From Sulfurospirillum sp. (GTDB lineage: Bacteria > Campylobacterota > Campylobacteria > Campylobacterales > Arcobacteraceae): DNA of 64,000 nt. A model generated the notes under the pieces. That model did no database searches. It saw nothing but the letters and a program-made list of their open reading frames with translations, and was not told where the DNA came from. Below are positions 37,574 to 46,918 of the stretch, piece by piece (the first letter of the stretch is position 1; every line of letters begins with the position of its first letter). Made by a program: the position numbers and the translations under genes. The stretch covers positions 161,839-225,838 of the forward strand of contig JAKZMJ010000002.1 of assembly GCA_030491005.1 (NCBI GenBank), read 5' to 3'.

Positions 37574-38842
37574 ATGCAAAATGAAACCATTGCTATACAT
37601 TCAGGTTATGATAAAACAGAAGCTTATGGTTCAATGAGCATACCAATAGTTCAAACAACAGCCTATGCTTTTAGAGATGCCCAACATGCTGCAAATTTAT
37701 TTGCACTTAAAGAATTAGGATCAATTTATACAAGATTAAATAATCCTACGACTGATGTTTTAGAACAAAGGTATGCTTTATTAGAAAAAGGAGCAGGAGC
37801 TTTGTGTGTTTCTTCTGGACAAGCTGCCATTTTCTACTCTATTGTTAATGTAGCTAGTGTGGGTGATAATATATTAATCTCTGATAAATTATATGGAGGT
37901 GCTGTTACTCTTTTAACTCATACTCTTAAAAAATTTGGAATTACTGCTCATATTTTTAAAAGTGTAGATGCTTCAAATTTGGAGGATAAGATAAATGATA
38001 AAACAAAAGCTATATTTTTTGAAAGTCTTTCAAATCCCCAAGTATCAATTGCTGATATTGAAGGTATTGTAAAAATAGCTAAAAAATATGGTGTTATAAG
38101 TATTTGTGATAATACAGTTGCAAGTGCTGCACTTTTTAATCCTATATCATGGGGTGTTGATATTGTAGTTCATTCTACAAGTAAATATACTTCAGGACAA
38201 GGTACGGTTATTGGTGGAATTATAATTGAAAGAGATGGTATGGCAGAATTTTTCAAAAAAAATGCCCTTAGATATCCTGATTTTAACGAACCTGATGTTT
38301 CATATCATGGTTTAATTTATACAGATGTACCACTTCCAAACTTTACACTAAGAGCTAGATTATCCCTTGCAAGAGATATAGGAGCAGTGCAATCTCCTCA
38401 TAATTCTTGGTTATTATTACAAAGTTTAGAAACACTATCTTTAAGAGTGGATAAGCACTCTAGCAATGCTTTAAAAGTTGCAAAGTTTTTAGAATCTCAT
38501 CCTAAAGTAAAAAGTGTAAATTATCCTGCTTTAGAATCTAATGAAAGTTATAACAAAGCTAAAAAATACTTTAAAGATGGTAAATCTTCTGGACTTTTAT
38601 CTTTTGAAGTAAACTCTTTTGAGGAAGCTAAAAAGGTAATAGATAGTACGAAATTATTTTCAATAGTTGTAAATATTGGAGATTCAAAATCACTAATCGT
38701 TCATCCAGCTTCAACAACACATTCACAAATGAATGAAGAAGAATTAAAAAATGCAGGAATTAATGCTACAACTGTGCGATTATCAATTGGTTTGGAAAAT
38801 CCTATTGATTTAATAGATGATTTAACTTTGGCATTAAAGTAA
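37574..38842 (+). CDS. metY: O-acetylhomoserine/O-acetylserine sulfhydrylase (PLP enzyme)
   Basis: The 422-residue enzyme belongs to the Cys/Met metabolism PLP family. It uses sulfide to make homocysteine (or cysteine). Landmarks are IPIVQTTAYAFRDAQHAANLF, IYTRLNNPTTDVLEQR, SSGQAAIFYSI, CDNTVASAALFNPISWGVD and VVHSTSKYTSGQGTVIGG with the PLP-binding Lys. The length and the insertion after the Lys fit MetY. It heads the sulfate assimilation genes, so it is probably the sulfide-consuming end of that pathway. Confidence 0.85.
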   Translation: MQNETIAIHSGYDKTEAYGSMSIPIVQTTAYAFRDAQHAANLFALKELGSIYTRLNNPTTDVLEQRYALLEKGAGALCVSSGQAAIFYSIVNVASVGDNILISDKLYGGAVTLLTHTLKKFGITAHIFKSVDASNLEDKINDKTKAIFFESLSNPQVSIADIEGIVKIAKKYGVISICDNTVASAALFNPISWGVDIVVHSTSKYTSGQGTVIGGIIIERDGMAEFFKKNALRYPDFNEPDVSYHGLIYTDVPLPNFTLRARLSLARDIGAVQSPHNSWLLLQSLETLSLRVDKHSSNALKVAKFLESHPKVKSVNYPALESNESYNKAKKYFKDGKSSGLLSFEVNSFEEAKKVIDSTKLFSIVVNIGDSKSLIVHPASTTHSQMNEEELKNAGINATTVRLSIGLENPIDLIDDLTLALK

Positions 38843-38846
38843 GATT

Positions 38847-39260
38847 ATGCCCTTAATTTCAACAAAAGGTATTTATGGTTTAACAGCAATGTTTGAATTG
38901 TGTAAAAATAATACAAATATGCCCATGCAAATAAAAGAAATATCTAAAAATACTTCTATTCCTAAGAATTATCTTGAACAGTTATTAAACAAATTAAGAA
39001 AAGCAGGATATATTACTAGTATTAGAGGGTCAAAAGGTGGATATCTTTTAAATAAAGACCCAAAAAGTATTTTAATAAAAGATATCATCATAACACTAGA
39101 AGGTGATTTGAAGATTATTGATGATAAGTGCTTAAGCCCTGTTTTAAATATATTTTTCTTAGAAATGAAAGAGAAAACACAAAAAATATTTGAACTTAGT
39201 TTAGATGACTTATATCAATATCAAGACAAATTTAATAAATATATAAATTATACTATATAA
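38847..39260 (+). CDS. Rrf2-family regulator, CymR-like
   Basis: The 137-residue protein has the Rrf2 winged helix (ISTKGIYGLTAMFELCK, KEISKNTSIPKNYLEQLLNKLRKAGYI, RGSKGGYLL). The region that carries three cluster-binding Cys in IscR has only one Cys here (KCLSPVL). It therefore probably does not bind an Fe-S cluster and resembles CymR, which controls cysteine metabolism together with CysK. It lies 4 bases after metY and 13 before cysK, a location that supports this. Target sites were not identified. Confidence 0.82.
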   Translation: MPLISTKGIYGLTAMFELCKNNTNMPMQIKEISKNTSIPKNYLEQLLNKLRKAGYITSIRGSKGGYLLNKDPKSILIKDIIITLEGDLKIIDDKCLSPVLNIFFLEMKEKTQKIFELSLDDLYQYQDKFNKYINYTI

Positions 39261-39273
39261 AAGGAAAATAATT

Positions 39274-40197
39274 ATGAAATATGCAAAAAATGTAACAGGC
39301 TTAATAGGTAATACTCCACTTGTACAATTACAAAATGCAAGTGTAAATGATACAATTGTTTTAGGAAAATGTGAATTTATGAACCCAACTCATTCAGTCA
39401 AAGATAGAATTGGTAATAATATGATAAATGATTCTTTAAAAAAAGGTTTAATTAATACTAATACTACAGTTATTGAACCAACATCAGGAAATACAGGGAT
39501 AGCACTTGCTTGTGTTTGTGCTGCATTAAAAATAAAACTAGTACTTACTATGCCATCTTCAATGAGCTTAGAGCGACGACAGTTGTTAAAAGCTATGGGT
39601 GCAAACTTAGTATTAACTGAACCAGCAAAAGGAATGAAAGGTGCTGTTGATAAAGCTATTGAATTAGCAAAGCAAACTGAAAATTCTTTTATCCCTCAGC
39701 AATTTGTAAATAAAGCAAATCCTGAAATTCATAAACTTACAACAGCACAAGAAATTTTAGCAGATACAAATGGTAAGGTTGATATCTTAGTTTGTGCTAT
39801 TGGTACGGGTGGATCTATTACTGGAATTGGAGAAGTTTTAAAAGAACATAATAAAGATATTCAAATAATAGCCGTTGAACCAGAAGCTTCGCCTATATTA
39901 AGTGGTGGAAATCCAGGTCCTCATAAAATCCAAGGTATTGGCGCTGGTTTTATTCCTGATGTTTTAAATACTGATATATATGATGAAGTTGTACAAGTTA
40001 GCAATGTAAATGCACTTATAACTTCAAGAGCATTAGCTAAAAATGAAGGTTTACTTGTAGGTATTTCTTCAGGAGCAAATGTTTTTGTATCAACACAAGT
40101 AGCACAAAGAGAAGAAAATAAAGGTAAAGTCATTGTTACTCTTTTATGTGATACAGGTGAAAGATATCTTAGTTCAGGATTATATGAAGATGCATAA
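39274..40197 (+). CDS. cysK: Cysteine synthase
   Basis: The 307-residue PLP enzyme makes cysteine from O-acetylserine and sulfide. Features: NVTGLIGNTPLVQL, the PLP-Lys motif NPTHSVKDRIG (Lys in SVKDR), PTSGNTGIALA and GTGGSITGIGEVLKE for phosphate binding, and VEPEASPILSGG. It is in the middle of the sulfur operon beside a CymR-like regulator, which in Gram-positive relatives forms a complex with CysK. Confidence 0.95.
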   Translation: MKYAKNVTGLIGNTPLVQLQNASVNDTIVLGKCEFMNPTHSVKDRIGNNMINDSLKKGLINTNTTVIEPTSGNTGIALACVCAALKIKLVLTMPSSMSLERRQLLKAMGANLVLTEPAKGMKGAVDKAIELAKQTENSFIPQQFVNKANPEIHKLTTAQEILADTNGKVDILVCAIGTGGSITGIGEVLKEHNKDIQIIAVEPEASPILSGGNPGPHKIQGIGAGFIPDVLNTDIYDEVVQVSNVNALITSRALAKNEGLLVGISSGANVFVSTQVAQREENKGKVIVTLLCDTGERYLSSGLYEDA

Positions 40198-40224
40198 AAG
40201 CTATTCTTATATTATAAATATATA

Positions 40225-40443
40225 ATGAAAGAAAAAGCTTCTAGGTCATTTGTTAAAGCAGTATCGTGGAGAACGGTAGGTACCCTTGATACTGTTATTA
40301 TTTCGTATTTTATTACAGGGAATTTAACAATGGCAGCATCAATTGGTTCAATTGAGATATTTACAAAAATGTTTTTATATTATGTTCATGAGCGAGCATG
40401 GAATAAGATATCTTTAGGTAAAGAACCTGATTATCATATTTAG
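40225..40443 (+). CDS. DUF2061 membrane protein
   Basis: The 72-residue protein matches DUF2061: RSFVKAVSWRTVGTLDTVIISYFITGNLTMAASIGSIEIFTKMFLYYVHERAWNKI. It has two short membrane segments. Genes of this family are often found beside sulfate activation genes, as here just before cysH. The role is unknown; its place suggests involvement in sulfate handling. Confidence 0.85.
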   Translation: MKEKASRSFVKAVSWRTVGTLDTVIISYFITGNLTMAASIGSIEIFTKMFLYYVHERAWNKISLGKEPDYHI

Positions 40444-40451
40444 GATATAAA

Positions 40452-41186
40452 ATGAATAATATTGAAAACGATATTGAAAACGATATTGAAAATAAGATAA
40501 AAGAATTAAATAAAAAATTTGAAAATAAAACAACGCAAGAAATATTAGAATATATCTTGGAGCAATATAAAAATAAAGTTGGATTTTCTTCATCTTTAGG
40601 TGCTGAGGATCAAGTTTTAACTCATATGATTTTAAATATAGATAAAAATGCTAATATTTTTACACTTGATACTGGACGATTGCCCGATGAAACTTATGCT
40701 TTAATGGATGAAACAAATTTAAAATATGATACAAAACTAAATGTTTTTTTCCCACAAGGAAAAAATGTTGAAGACTTATATAAGATACAAGGAATAAATG
40801 GCTTTTATGAAAGCATAGAAAAACGAAAAGCCTGTTGTTTTGTAAGAAAAATTGAACCTTTACAAAGGGCTTTAAAGTGCATAGATATTTGGATAACTGG
40901 ATTAAGAGCATCTCAAAGTATAACAAGAGAAAATCTTAACATAGTAGAATATGATAAGCTTAATAAAATAATAAAAGTAAACCCTTTGTTATTTTGGAGT
41001 GAGCATAATGTGTGGAAATTTATAAAAGAAAATAAAATCCCTTATAATAAACTTCACGATAAAGGTTTTCCTTCTCTTGGTTGCGCCCCTTGTACAAGAG
41101 CTATAAAAGATGGTGAAGATTTACGAAGTGGAAGATGGTGGTGGGAAAATCCTGAACATAAAGAATGTGGTTTACACATAAAATAA
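40452..41186 (+). CDS. cysH: Adenylyl-sulfate (APS) reductase, CysH family
   Basis: The 244-residue enzyme reduces activated sulfate to sulfite. The PP-loop reads GFSSSLGAEDQVL. The Cys pair near residue 127 (KRKACCFVRK) and the CAPC motif near 210 are the four ligands of the 4Fe-4S cluster that mark the APS-using class. The final Cys in KECGLH is the catalytic nucleophile. APS use agrees with the lack of a CysC kinase in the operon. The N-terminus has three tandem 12-base units (NIENDIENDIEN), not part of the fold. Confidence 0.92.
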   Translation: MNNIENDIENDIENKIKELNKKFENKTTQEILEYILEQYKNKVGFSSSLGAEDQVLTHMILNIDKNANIFTLDTGRLPDETYALMDETNLKYDTKLNVFFPQGKNVEDLYKIQGINGFYESIEKRKACCFVRKIEPLQRALKCIDIWITGLRASQSITRENLNIVEYDKLNKIIKVNPLLFWSEHNVWKFIKENKIPYNKLHDKGFPSLGCAPCTRAIKDGEDLRSGRWWWENPEHKECGLHIK

Positions 41187-41227
41187 ATATATAATTTAAA
41201 TTGATATAAAGAAATGAGATAAATACT

Positions 41228-42139
41228 ATGATAGATACACAAAAATTAACACATTTAAGACAATTAGAAGCCGAGTCATTACATATTATGAGAGAAGTAA
41301 TAGCTGAATTTGATAATCCTGCTATGCTTTATTCAGTCGGAAAAGACTCAGCTGTAATGTTACACTTAGCACAAAAAGCTTTTTATCCAGCAAAGTTGCC
41401 TTTTCCTTTAGTTCATGTTGATACTACTTGGAAATTTAAAGAAATGATTGAATTTCGTGATAAAAGAGCTAATGAAGTTGGCTTTGAGCTTTTAGTGCAT
41501 ATTAATGAAGAAGGAGTAAATCAAGGAATTGGCCCTTTTTCACATGGAAGTGAAGTTCATACAGATATCATGAAAACACAAGCTTTGAAACAAGCATTAA
41601 ATAAATGGAAATTTGATGCTGTTTTTGGAGGTGCAAGAAGAGATGAAGAGAAATCAAGAGCAAAAGAGAGAATATATTCTTTTAGAGATGAAAAACATAG
41701 ATGGGATCCAAAAAATCAAAGACCAGAACTTTGGAATTTATACAATGCACGAGTAAAAAAAGGTGAATCTATTAGAGTATTTCCTCTTTCAAATTGGACT
41801 GAATTAGATATTTGGCAATATATTTATCTTGAAGATATTCCTATTGTGCCTTTATATTTAGCTAAAAAAAGACCTGTTGTAATGCGCGATGGTGTTAAAA
41901 TAATGGTAGATGATGATAGATTACCCTTAGAAAAAGGTGAAGTTCCTAAAATGGAAAGTGTAAGATTTAGAACATTAGGATGTTACCCATTAACAGGAGC
42001 AGTTAACTCAACTGCTTCCACATTACCTGAAATTATTCAAGAAATGTTATTAACAAAAACAAGTGAGCGACAAGGTAGAGTTATAGACAATGATTCTGCT
42101 GGTTCAATGGAAAAGAAAAAAATACAAGGATACTTTTAA
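41228..42139 (+). CDS. cysD: Sulfate adenylyltransferase subunit 2
   Basis: The 303-residue catalytic subunit of ATP sulfurylase makes APS from sulfate and ATP with CysN. Landmarks are [20 protein letters not shown] (PP-loop), [42 protein letters not shown] and the C-terminus [21 protein letters not shown]. One base separates its stop from cysN. Confidence 0.96.
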   Translation: MIDTQKLTHLRQLEAESLHIMREVIAEFDNPAMLYSVGKDSAVMLHLAQKAFYPAKLPFPLVHVDTTWKFKEMIEFRDKRANEVGFELLVHINEEGVNQGIGPFSHGSEVHTDIMKTQALKQALNKWKFDAVFGGARRDEEKSRAKERIYSFRDEKHRWDPKNQRPELWNLYNARVKKGESIRVFPLSNWTELDIWQYIYLEDIPIVPLYLAKKRPVVMRDGVKIMVDDDRLPLEKGEVPKMESVRFRTLGCYPLTGAVNSTASTLPEIIQEMLLTKTSERQGRVIDNDSAGSMEKKKIQGYF

Positions 42140-42140
42140 A

Positions 42141-43553
42141 ATGAGCATTCAAGAAACAAAAATAGCCTCTGATATAGAAAGTTATTTAAAGGAACATGAA
42201 AACAAACAATTACTTAGGTTTATTACTTGTGGAAGTGTTGATGATGGTAAAAGTACTTTAATTGGAAGATTATTGCATGATTCAAAAATGATTTTTGAAG
42301 ATCAATTAGCAGCAATTAAAAAAGATTCTATTAAAAGTGGAACTACTGATGGTGAATTTGATTTAGCACTTCTTGTTGATGGTTTACAATCTGAGAGGGA
42401 ACAAGGCATTACTATTGATGTAGCATATAGATACTTTGCAACGGATAAGCGAAAATTTATAATAGCAGATACCCCTGGACATGAACAATATACAAGAAAT
42501 ATGGCTACAGGAGCTTCAACGGCTGATTTGGCAATTATCTTAATAGATGCTAGATATGGTGTTCAAACACAAACAAGACGGCATAGTTTTATAACTAAAC
42601 TCTTAGGAATTAAACACTTAATTATTGCTATTAATAAAATGGATTTAGTTGATTTTAGTGAAGATAAATATAATGAGATTGTTGCTAATTATGAAGAATT
42701 TGCAGATGAAATAAATCTAAGCACTGATATAACATTTATTCCTCTATCAGCTTTAAATGGTGATAATGTAGTTAATCTTAGTTCAAAATCACCTTGGTAT
42801 AAAGGTGCTACTTTAATGAATACTTTAGAAACTATTGAAATAGAAAGTGATAGAGATTTAGCACATTTTAGAATGCCAGTTCAATATGTTAATCGTCCTA
42901 ATTTAAACTTTAGAGCTTATTGTGGAACTATTGCTTCAGGAATTATAAGTGTAGGAGATTCAGTCACAGTTTTACCATCAGGAAAAAGTTCAACAGTTAA
43001 AGAAATAGTAACTTATGATGGAAATTTACCGTATGCTTATGCACAAATGGCAATAAGTATTACGTTAAATGATGAAATTGATATAAGCAGAGGTGATATA
43101 ATAGTTAAAAGCGACGAACAAGCTGATATGGCTGATAGCTTAGATGTAAATATCGTATGGATGGACGAAAAACCACTAACTAAAGGTACAACTTATTATA
43201 TAAAACGAGCTTCAACTCTTACAACTGGAAGCTTTGATAGCTTTTATTATAAAACAGATGTTAATACTTTAGAGCAAAAAGAATGTAATACTTTAAACTT
43301 AAATGAAATAGCACATGCAAAACTTGAATTAAATCAAAGTATTGCTTATGATGCCTATGATCATATTAAAGCTATGGGTTCTTTTATTGTAATTGATAAA
43401 ATTACAAATAATACTGTTGGTGCGGGAATGATTGTAAAGAAATCCGAATCTTCTGTAAAAACCAAAATTAATGAACATAGTGAATTCGAAATAGAATTAA
43501 ATGCTTTAGTAAGAAAACATTTTCCACATTGGGAAAGTAAAACAATATCTTAA
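42141..43553 (+). CDS. cysN: Sulfate adenylyltransferase subunit 1 (GTPase)
   Basis: The 470-residue GTPase couples GTP hydrolysis to APS formation by CysD. Motifs are GSVDDGKST (G1), [17 protein letters not shown] (G3) and INKMDLVDF (G4), with EF-Tu-like beta barrels behind. The start at ATG 42141 (MSIQETK) lies one base after the cysD stop; a longer frame inside cysD is not needed. There is no C-terminal CysC kinase, in line with direct APS reduction by CysH. Confidence 0.95.
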   Translation: MSIQETKIASDIESYLKEHENKQLLRFITCGSVDDGKSTLIGRLLHDSKMIFEDQLAAIKKDSIKSGTTDGEFDLALLVDGLQSEREQGITIDVAYRYFATDKRKFIIADTPGHEQYTRNMATGASTADLAIILIDARYGVQTQTRRHSFITKLLGIKHLIIAINKMDLVDFSEDKYNEIVANYEEFADEINLSTDITFIPLSALNGDNVVNLSSKSPWYKGATLMNTLETIEIESDRDLAHFRMPVQYVNRPNLNFRAYCGTIASGIISVGDSVTVLPSGKSSTVKEIVTYDGNLPYAYAQMAISITLNDEIDISRGDIIVKSDEQADMADSLDVNIVWMDEKPLTKGTTYYIKRASTLTTGSFDSFYYKTDVNTLEQKECNTLNLNEIAHAKLELNQSIAYDAYDHIKAMGSFIVIDKITNNTVGAGMIVKKSESSVKTKINEHSEFEIELNALVRKHFPHWESKTIS

Positions 43554-43616
43554 AGCTTATTAACTTTTTATATGCTACTATTCACTCATATTAATATCTA
43601 AAATAGGATTTATATT

Positions 43617-44927
43617 ATGAGTGATTTGTTTCGTCGTTTTTTTAACCAAAGAACTGATACTTTAGGGTATATAAAGTATAATACCATTGGGGAACATAAA
43701 GATTTATATTTTGATTATATTGCCTCTGGTTTAGCTTTTAGACAAATTGAAAACAGATTATTTGATGTATTAAAAACTTATGCAAATACTCATTCAAAAG
43801 AAGCTTCTATGGCATCAAAAACGAATGATTATTATAATGAAGCATATAATAATTTGCATCAATGTTTAGAATTAAATGATGACTTTATAATACTTCCTTG
43901 TGGTTTTGGTGCAACTTGGGCTATAAAAAAATTTCAAGAATTATTAGGACTTTATATACCTCCTGTTACATTAAAACGTTTAAATATAAAAGTTGATAAG
44001 AAAAAACTCCCCTTAGTAATAATAGGTCCTTATGAACATCATTCAAATGAAGTATCATATAGAGAAGCATTATGTGAACTGCAAAGAGTTAGCTTAGATG
44101 ATGATGGTTTATTAGATTTGCTTCATCTTGAAAATATTTTAAAAGAAAATCAACACAGAGAAATAATAGGCAGTTTTTGTGTAGCTTCTAATGTAACAGG
44201 AATAATAACTCCTTATAAAAAAATATCACTATTATTAAGAAAATATAAGGCATTAGTGTGTTTTGATGCAGCTGCTTGTTCTTCTTATATGAATATTGAT
44301 TGTTCTTATTATGACGTTATGTTTACTTCAGCTCATAAACTCTTAGGTGGACCTGGTTCTTGTGGTTTATTAATAATAAAAAAAGATTTAATTGACACTT
44401 CTTTGCCCCCTACATTTGCAGGAGGAGGAACAGTTACTTATGTTAGCCAATCTTCACAAAGCTATAACGATGACCCTGTTATAAGAGAAACAGCTGGAAC
44501 TCCTGGAATTTTGCAATTTATTAAAGCTTCTTTATCTTATAGCTTAAGAAATGAAATAGGTTTTGATTTTATTGCAAAAAGAAAAAATGAAAATATGACT
44601 TATTTTATAAAAGAGTTAAATAAAATTCCAAACTGTACAATATATGGAAACAAGAGTTCAAAAAATATAGGAATAGTATCTTTTAATATAGGAGATGACG
44701 ACCCTTATATTTTATGTGATAGTATATCAAAAAATTCAGGTATTCAAACAAGGGCAGGATGTTCTTGTGCTGGACCTTATGGTCACGACTTATTAGATTT
44801 AAAAGATGGTGTTGATATGAGTGATAAACCAGGTTGGTTAAGAGTTTCTATTCACTTTTCTCAAACTAAAGAAGATATTGATAAACTTTTAGCTTCTATT
44901 AAAAAATCTCTTCTTAAAAAGGTTTAA
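43617..44927 (+). CDS. Class V aminotransferase, cysteine desulfurase-like
   Basis: The 436-residue PLP enzyme has the Csd/SufS-type layout: DYIASGLAFRQIENRL, HHSNEVSYREALCEL, FDAAACSSYMNIDCS, the PLP-Lys in TSAHKLLGGPGSCGLL, and TRAGCSCAGPYGHDLL with the candidate active-site Cys near residue 380. Its place after cysN suggests sulfur mobilisation from cysteine. Selenocysteine lyase or another Cys-related activity is possible. Confidence 0.8.
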   Translation: MSDLFRRFFNQRTDTLGYIKYNTIGEHKDLYFDYIASGLAFRQIENRLFDVLKTYANTHSKEASMASKTNDYYNEAYNNLHQCLELNDDFIILPCGFGATWAIKKFQELLGLYIPPVTLKRLNIKVDKKKLPLVIIGPYEHHSNEVSYREALCELQRVSLDDDGLLDLLHLENILKENQHREIIGSFCVASNVTGIITPYKKISLLLRKYKALVCFDAAACSSYMNIDCSYYDVMFTSAHKLLGGPGSCGLLIIKKDLIDTSLPPTFAGGGTVTYVSQSSQSYNDDPVIRETAGTPGILQFIKASLSYSLRNEIGFDFIAKRKNENMTYFIKELNKIPNCTIYGNKSSKNIGIVSFNIGDDDPYILCDSISKNSGIQTRAGCSCAGPYGHDLLDLKDGVDMSDKPGWLRVSIHFSQTKEDIDKLLASIKKSLLKKV

Positions 44928-45012
44928 TAATTCTTGGCATTAAGTGTGAATATAGCCTAATATGGTAGGTGTTTTTATTATTTTTTTAAAATTTCATAGC
45001 TTATTTCTAATA

Positions 45013-46224
45013 TTAAATCATAATTTTTTTGCCCATTAAAGTACTTGGAATAGTGCTAACGATTTTCAAATTAATAGAAAATTTTATATTTGATAATTCA
45101 TCTTGAAGTATTTTTTTTATATCTTTTAATAAAAAATCTTTTTTACTTTCAATGATTATATTTAAGCACTCTCCCCTTAGTTCATTTGTTTGTGAGCTAA
45201 CTGTAACCAAGGCTTTTTTTATATCTTTTACATTTTCTAATATATTTTCTATTTGAACAGTTGAATATCTCTTACCTGCAAGTTTAAATATCTGTGAGCT
45301 TCTACCTAAGAGCTTAAATTTATTTTTAAATAATTCTACATAATCAAAAGTTTGAATCAAGCCTTTGGTATGTACAAACTCTTCTTCATAAAGTGTATGC
45401 GATACAAATTTTGATTGAACTTTTAGCTCATTTTTTTTATTGACATTCACTTTTACACTATCAAGTATGCTCCATAATGTATCGTCATTATATTTATAAG
45501 CAATTCCTCCTGTTTCTGTTGAGCCAAATAATTGTATAATAGAAGTAGAAAATTTACCTCTAAACTCTCTTATCACATCTAAGGATAAAGGAGCAGTTGA
45601 ACTTAGAAAAATAGATTTACTTAAGTTTTTACTTGTATTTATTCTATTAAGTGATTTTATATAAAGTGGAGTAGTGATAACTAAAGAATAATCATCAATT
45701 AAATTTAATAAATCATTTGGCAAAAAATGCTCTTTAAGTACAATATCTATATCGTTTATTAAAGGATACATCAAGCCCAATAAAAAACCATAAAAATGTA
45801 TAAAAGGCACAGTTGTGATAATTCTTTTTATTTTATGTTTTGAAAATAGCTTACTTAATGTAGATATCTCACTTAGAATATTTTCTTTGGTTTTTAATGC
45901 TCCAAGGGGATTGCCTGTCGTTCCAGATGTAAATAAAAGAAAAGAAAAATCATAATCATTAAAAATATTATCATCATTTTTTTTCTCTTCAAAAGCTTTA
46001 ATATTAAGTGAAGTCAATTTTTTACTTATTGATTTATTTGTGCCATCAAAAAGTATTAATTTTGAATTTGAATAATATGAAGTAAAAATATTCAAAGCAT
46101 TATTTTCTTTATTTGATGAATTTATATATGATATTTTATTTACATAGTTTTTATCATAAAATAATGCCTTATTAATAACATATTGACTAATAGTTTGATT
46201 ATCATTATAAATTTTTAATATCAT
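45013..46224 (-). CDS. AMP-dependent synthetase/ligase, short form
   Basis: The 403-residue protein has the adenylate-forming signature LLFTSGTTGNPLGALKT, FGSTETGG (A5 motif) and ends in a C-terminal subdomain with KTLMGKKIMI-like Lys (STLMGKKIMI). It is shorter than acetyl-CoA synthetases (about 550-650) and lacks clear specificity motifs, so the acyl or aryl substrate is unknown. It resembles the ligases of polyketide or aryl-acid loading. It lies downstream of the two-component pair on the same strand (28-base gap), so they may be co-transcribed. Confidence 0.75.
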   Translation of the reverse strand: MILKIYNDNQTISQYVINKALFYDKNYVNKISYINSSNKENNALNIFTSYYSNSKLILFDGTNKSISKKLTSLNIKAFEEKKNDDNIFNDYDFSFLLFTSGTTGNPLGALKTKENILSEISTLSKLFSKHKIKRIITTVPFIHFYGFLLGLMYPLINDIDIVLKEHFLPNDLLNLIDDYSLVITTPLYIKSLNRINTSKNLSKSIFLSSTAPLSLDVIREFRGKFSTSIIQLFGSTETGGIAYKYNDDTLWSILDSVKVNVNKKNELKVQSKFVSHTLYEEEFVHTKGLIQTFDYVELFKNKFKLLGRSSQIFKLAGKRYSTVQIENILENVKDIKKALVTVSSQTNELRGECLNIIIESKKDFLLKDIKKILQDELSNIKFSINLKIVSTIPSTLMGKKIMI

Positions 46225-46252
46225 TTATATCATCTTTTTAAATATACTAAAT

Positions 46253-46918
46253 TTATTGATGAGAAGGTCGCTCAACCATATACCCAATACCTCTTACATT
46301 TAAGATAAAATCTTCTTTTAATACTTTTTTTACACGATTAACTTCTGCTCTTATTGTCGCATTATCTATATCATCATCATTCCATACATAATCTCTAAAC
46401 ATATTATAATTACATATTAAGCTTCTATTATTTGTTAATAATTCGATAATTTGAACTTGCCTTTTTGGAATAATTTGAGGTTCATTATTAAAGTATAAAG
46501 TTAGTTCTTCACAATTAAAACTATAAGATTTTGATAATCTTTTATGATTCATTTTTACTTGTCTAGTTTTTAGAACCTTATCAATTCGTAAATTAAGTTC
46601 TTTTAAATGAAAAGGTTTTTTTAGATAATCATGACAGCCAATATCAAATGCTCTTGTAATATCTTCAATATCAATAAGTGCAGAAATAAAAATCGTAGGT
46701 ACCATTTTCTTTTCTTTGTGTAATTTCTCTAAGATACTTAACCCATCTATTTTGGGTACGTTAATATCTAAAATAAGAAAATCAAAATTTGTATTATCTA
46801 AAATATCAACACATTTTTGTCCATCTTTTACAGAAGTTATGCTATGTCCTACTTTTTCTAAAAATTGCTGTATAGCTTCATTTAACATCATATCATCTTC
46901 TAAAAGTAAAATTTTCAC
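46253..46918 (-). CDS. OmpR-type response regulator
   Basis: The 221-residue protein has a receiver domain with LLLEDDMML, phospho-acceptor Asp51 in LILDINVPKIDG, and Lys in YLKKPF, followed by a winged-helix DNA-binding domain (QVQIIELLTNNRSLICNYNMFRDYVWNDD ... IRAEVNRVKKVLKEDFILNVRGIGYMV). Its start overlaps the end of the sensor kinase gene by 4 bases (ATGA), so the two are a pair. Confidence 0.9.
   Translation of the reverse strand: MKILLLEDDMMLNEAIQQFLEKVGHSITSVKDGQKCVDILDNTNFDFLILDINVPKIDGLSILEKLHKEKKMVPTIFISALIDIEDITRAFDIGCHDYLKKPFHLKELNLRIDKVLKTRQVKMNHKRLSKSYSFNCEELTLYFNNEPQIIPKRQVQIIELLTNNRSLICNYNMFRDYVWNDDDIDNATIRAEVNRVKKVLKEDFILNVRGIGYMVERPSHQ

Noticed and set aside
44940..44985. 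Possible terminator CCTA-N6-TAGG with T run after the class V aminotransferase gene
   Set aside because: The stem is only four pairs, too weak to call, although termination between these convergent genes is expected.
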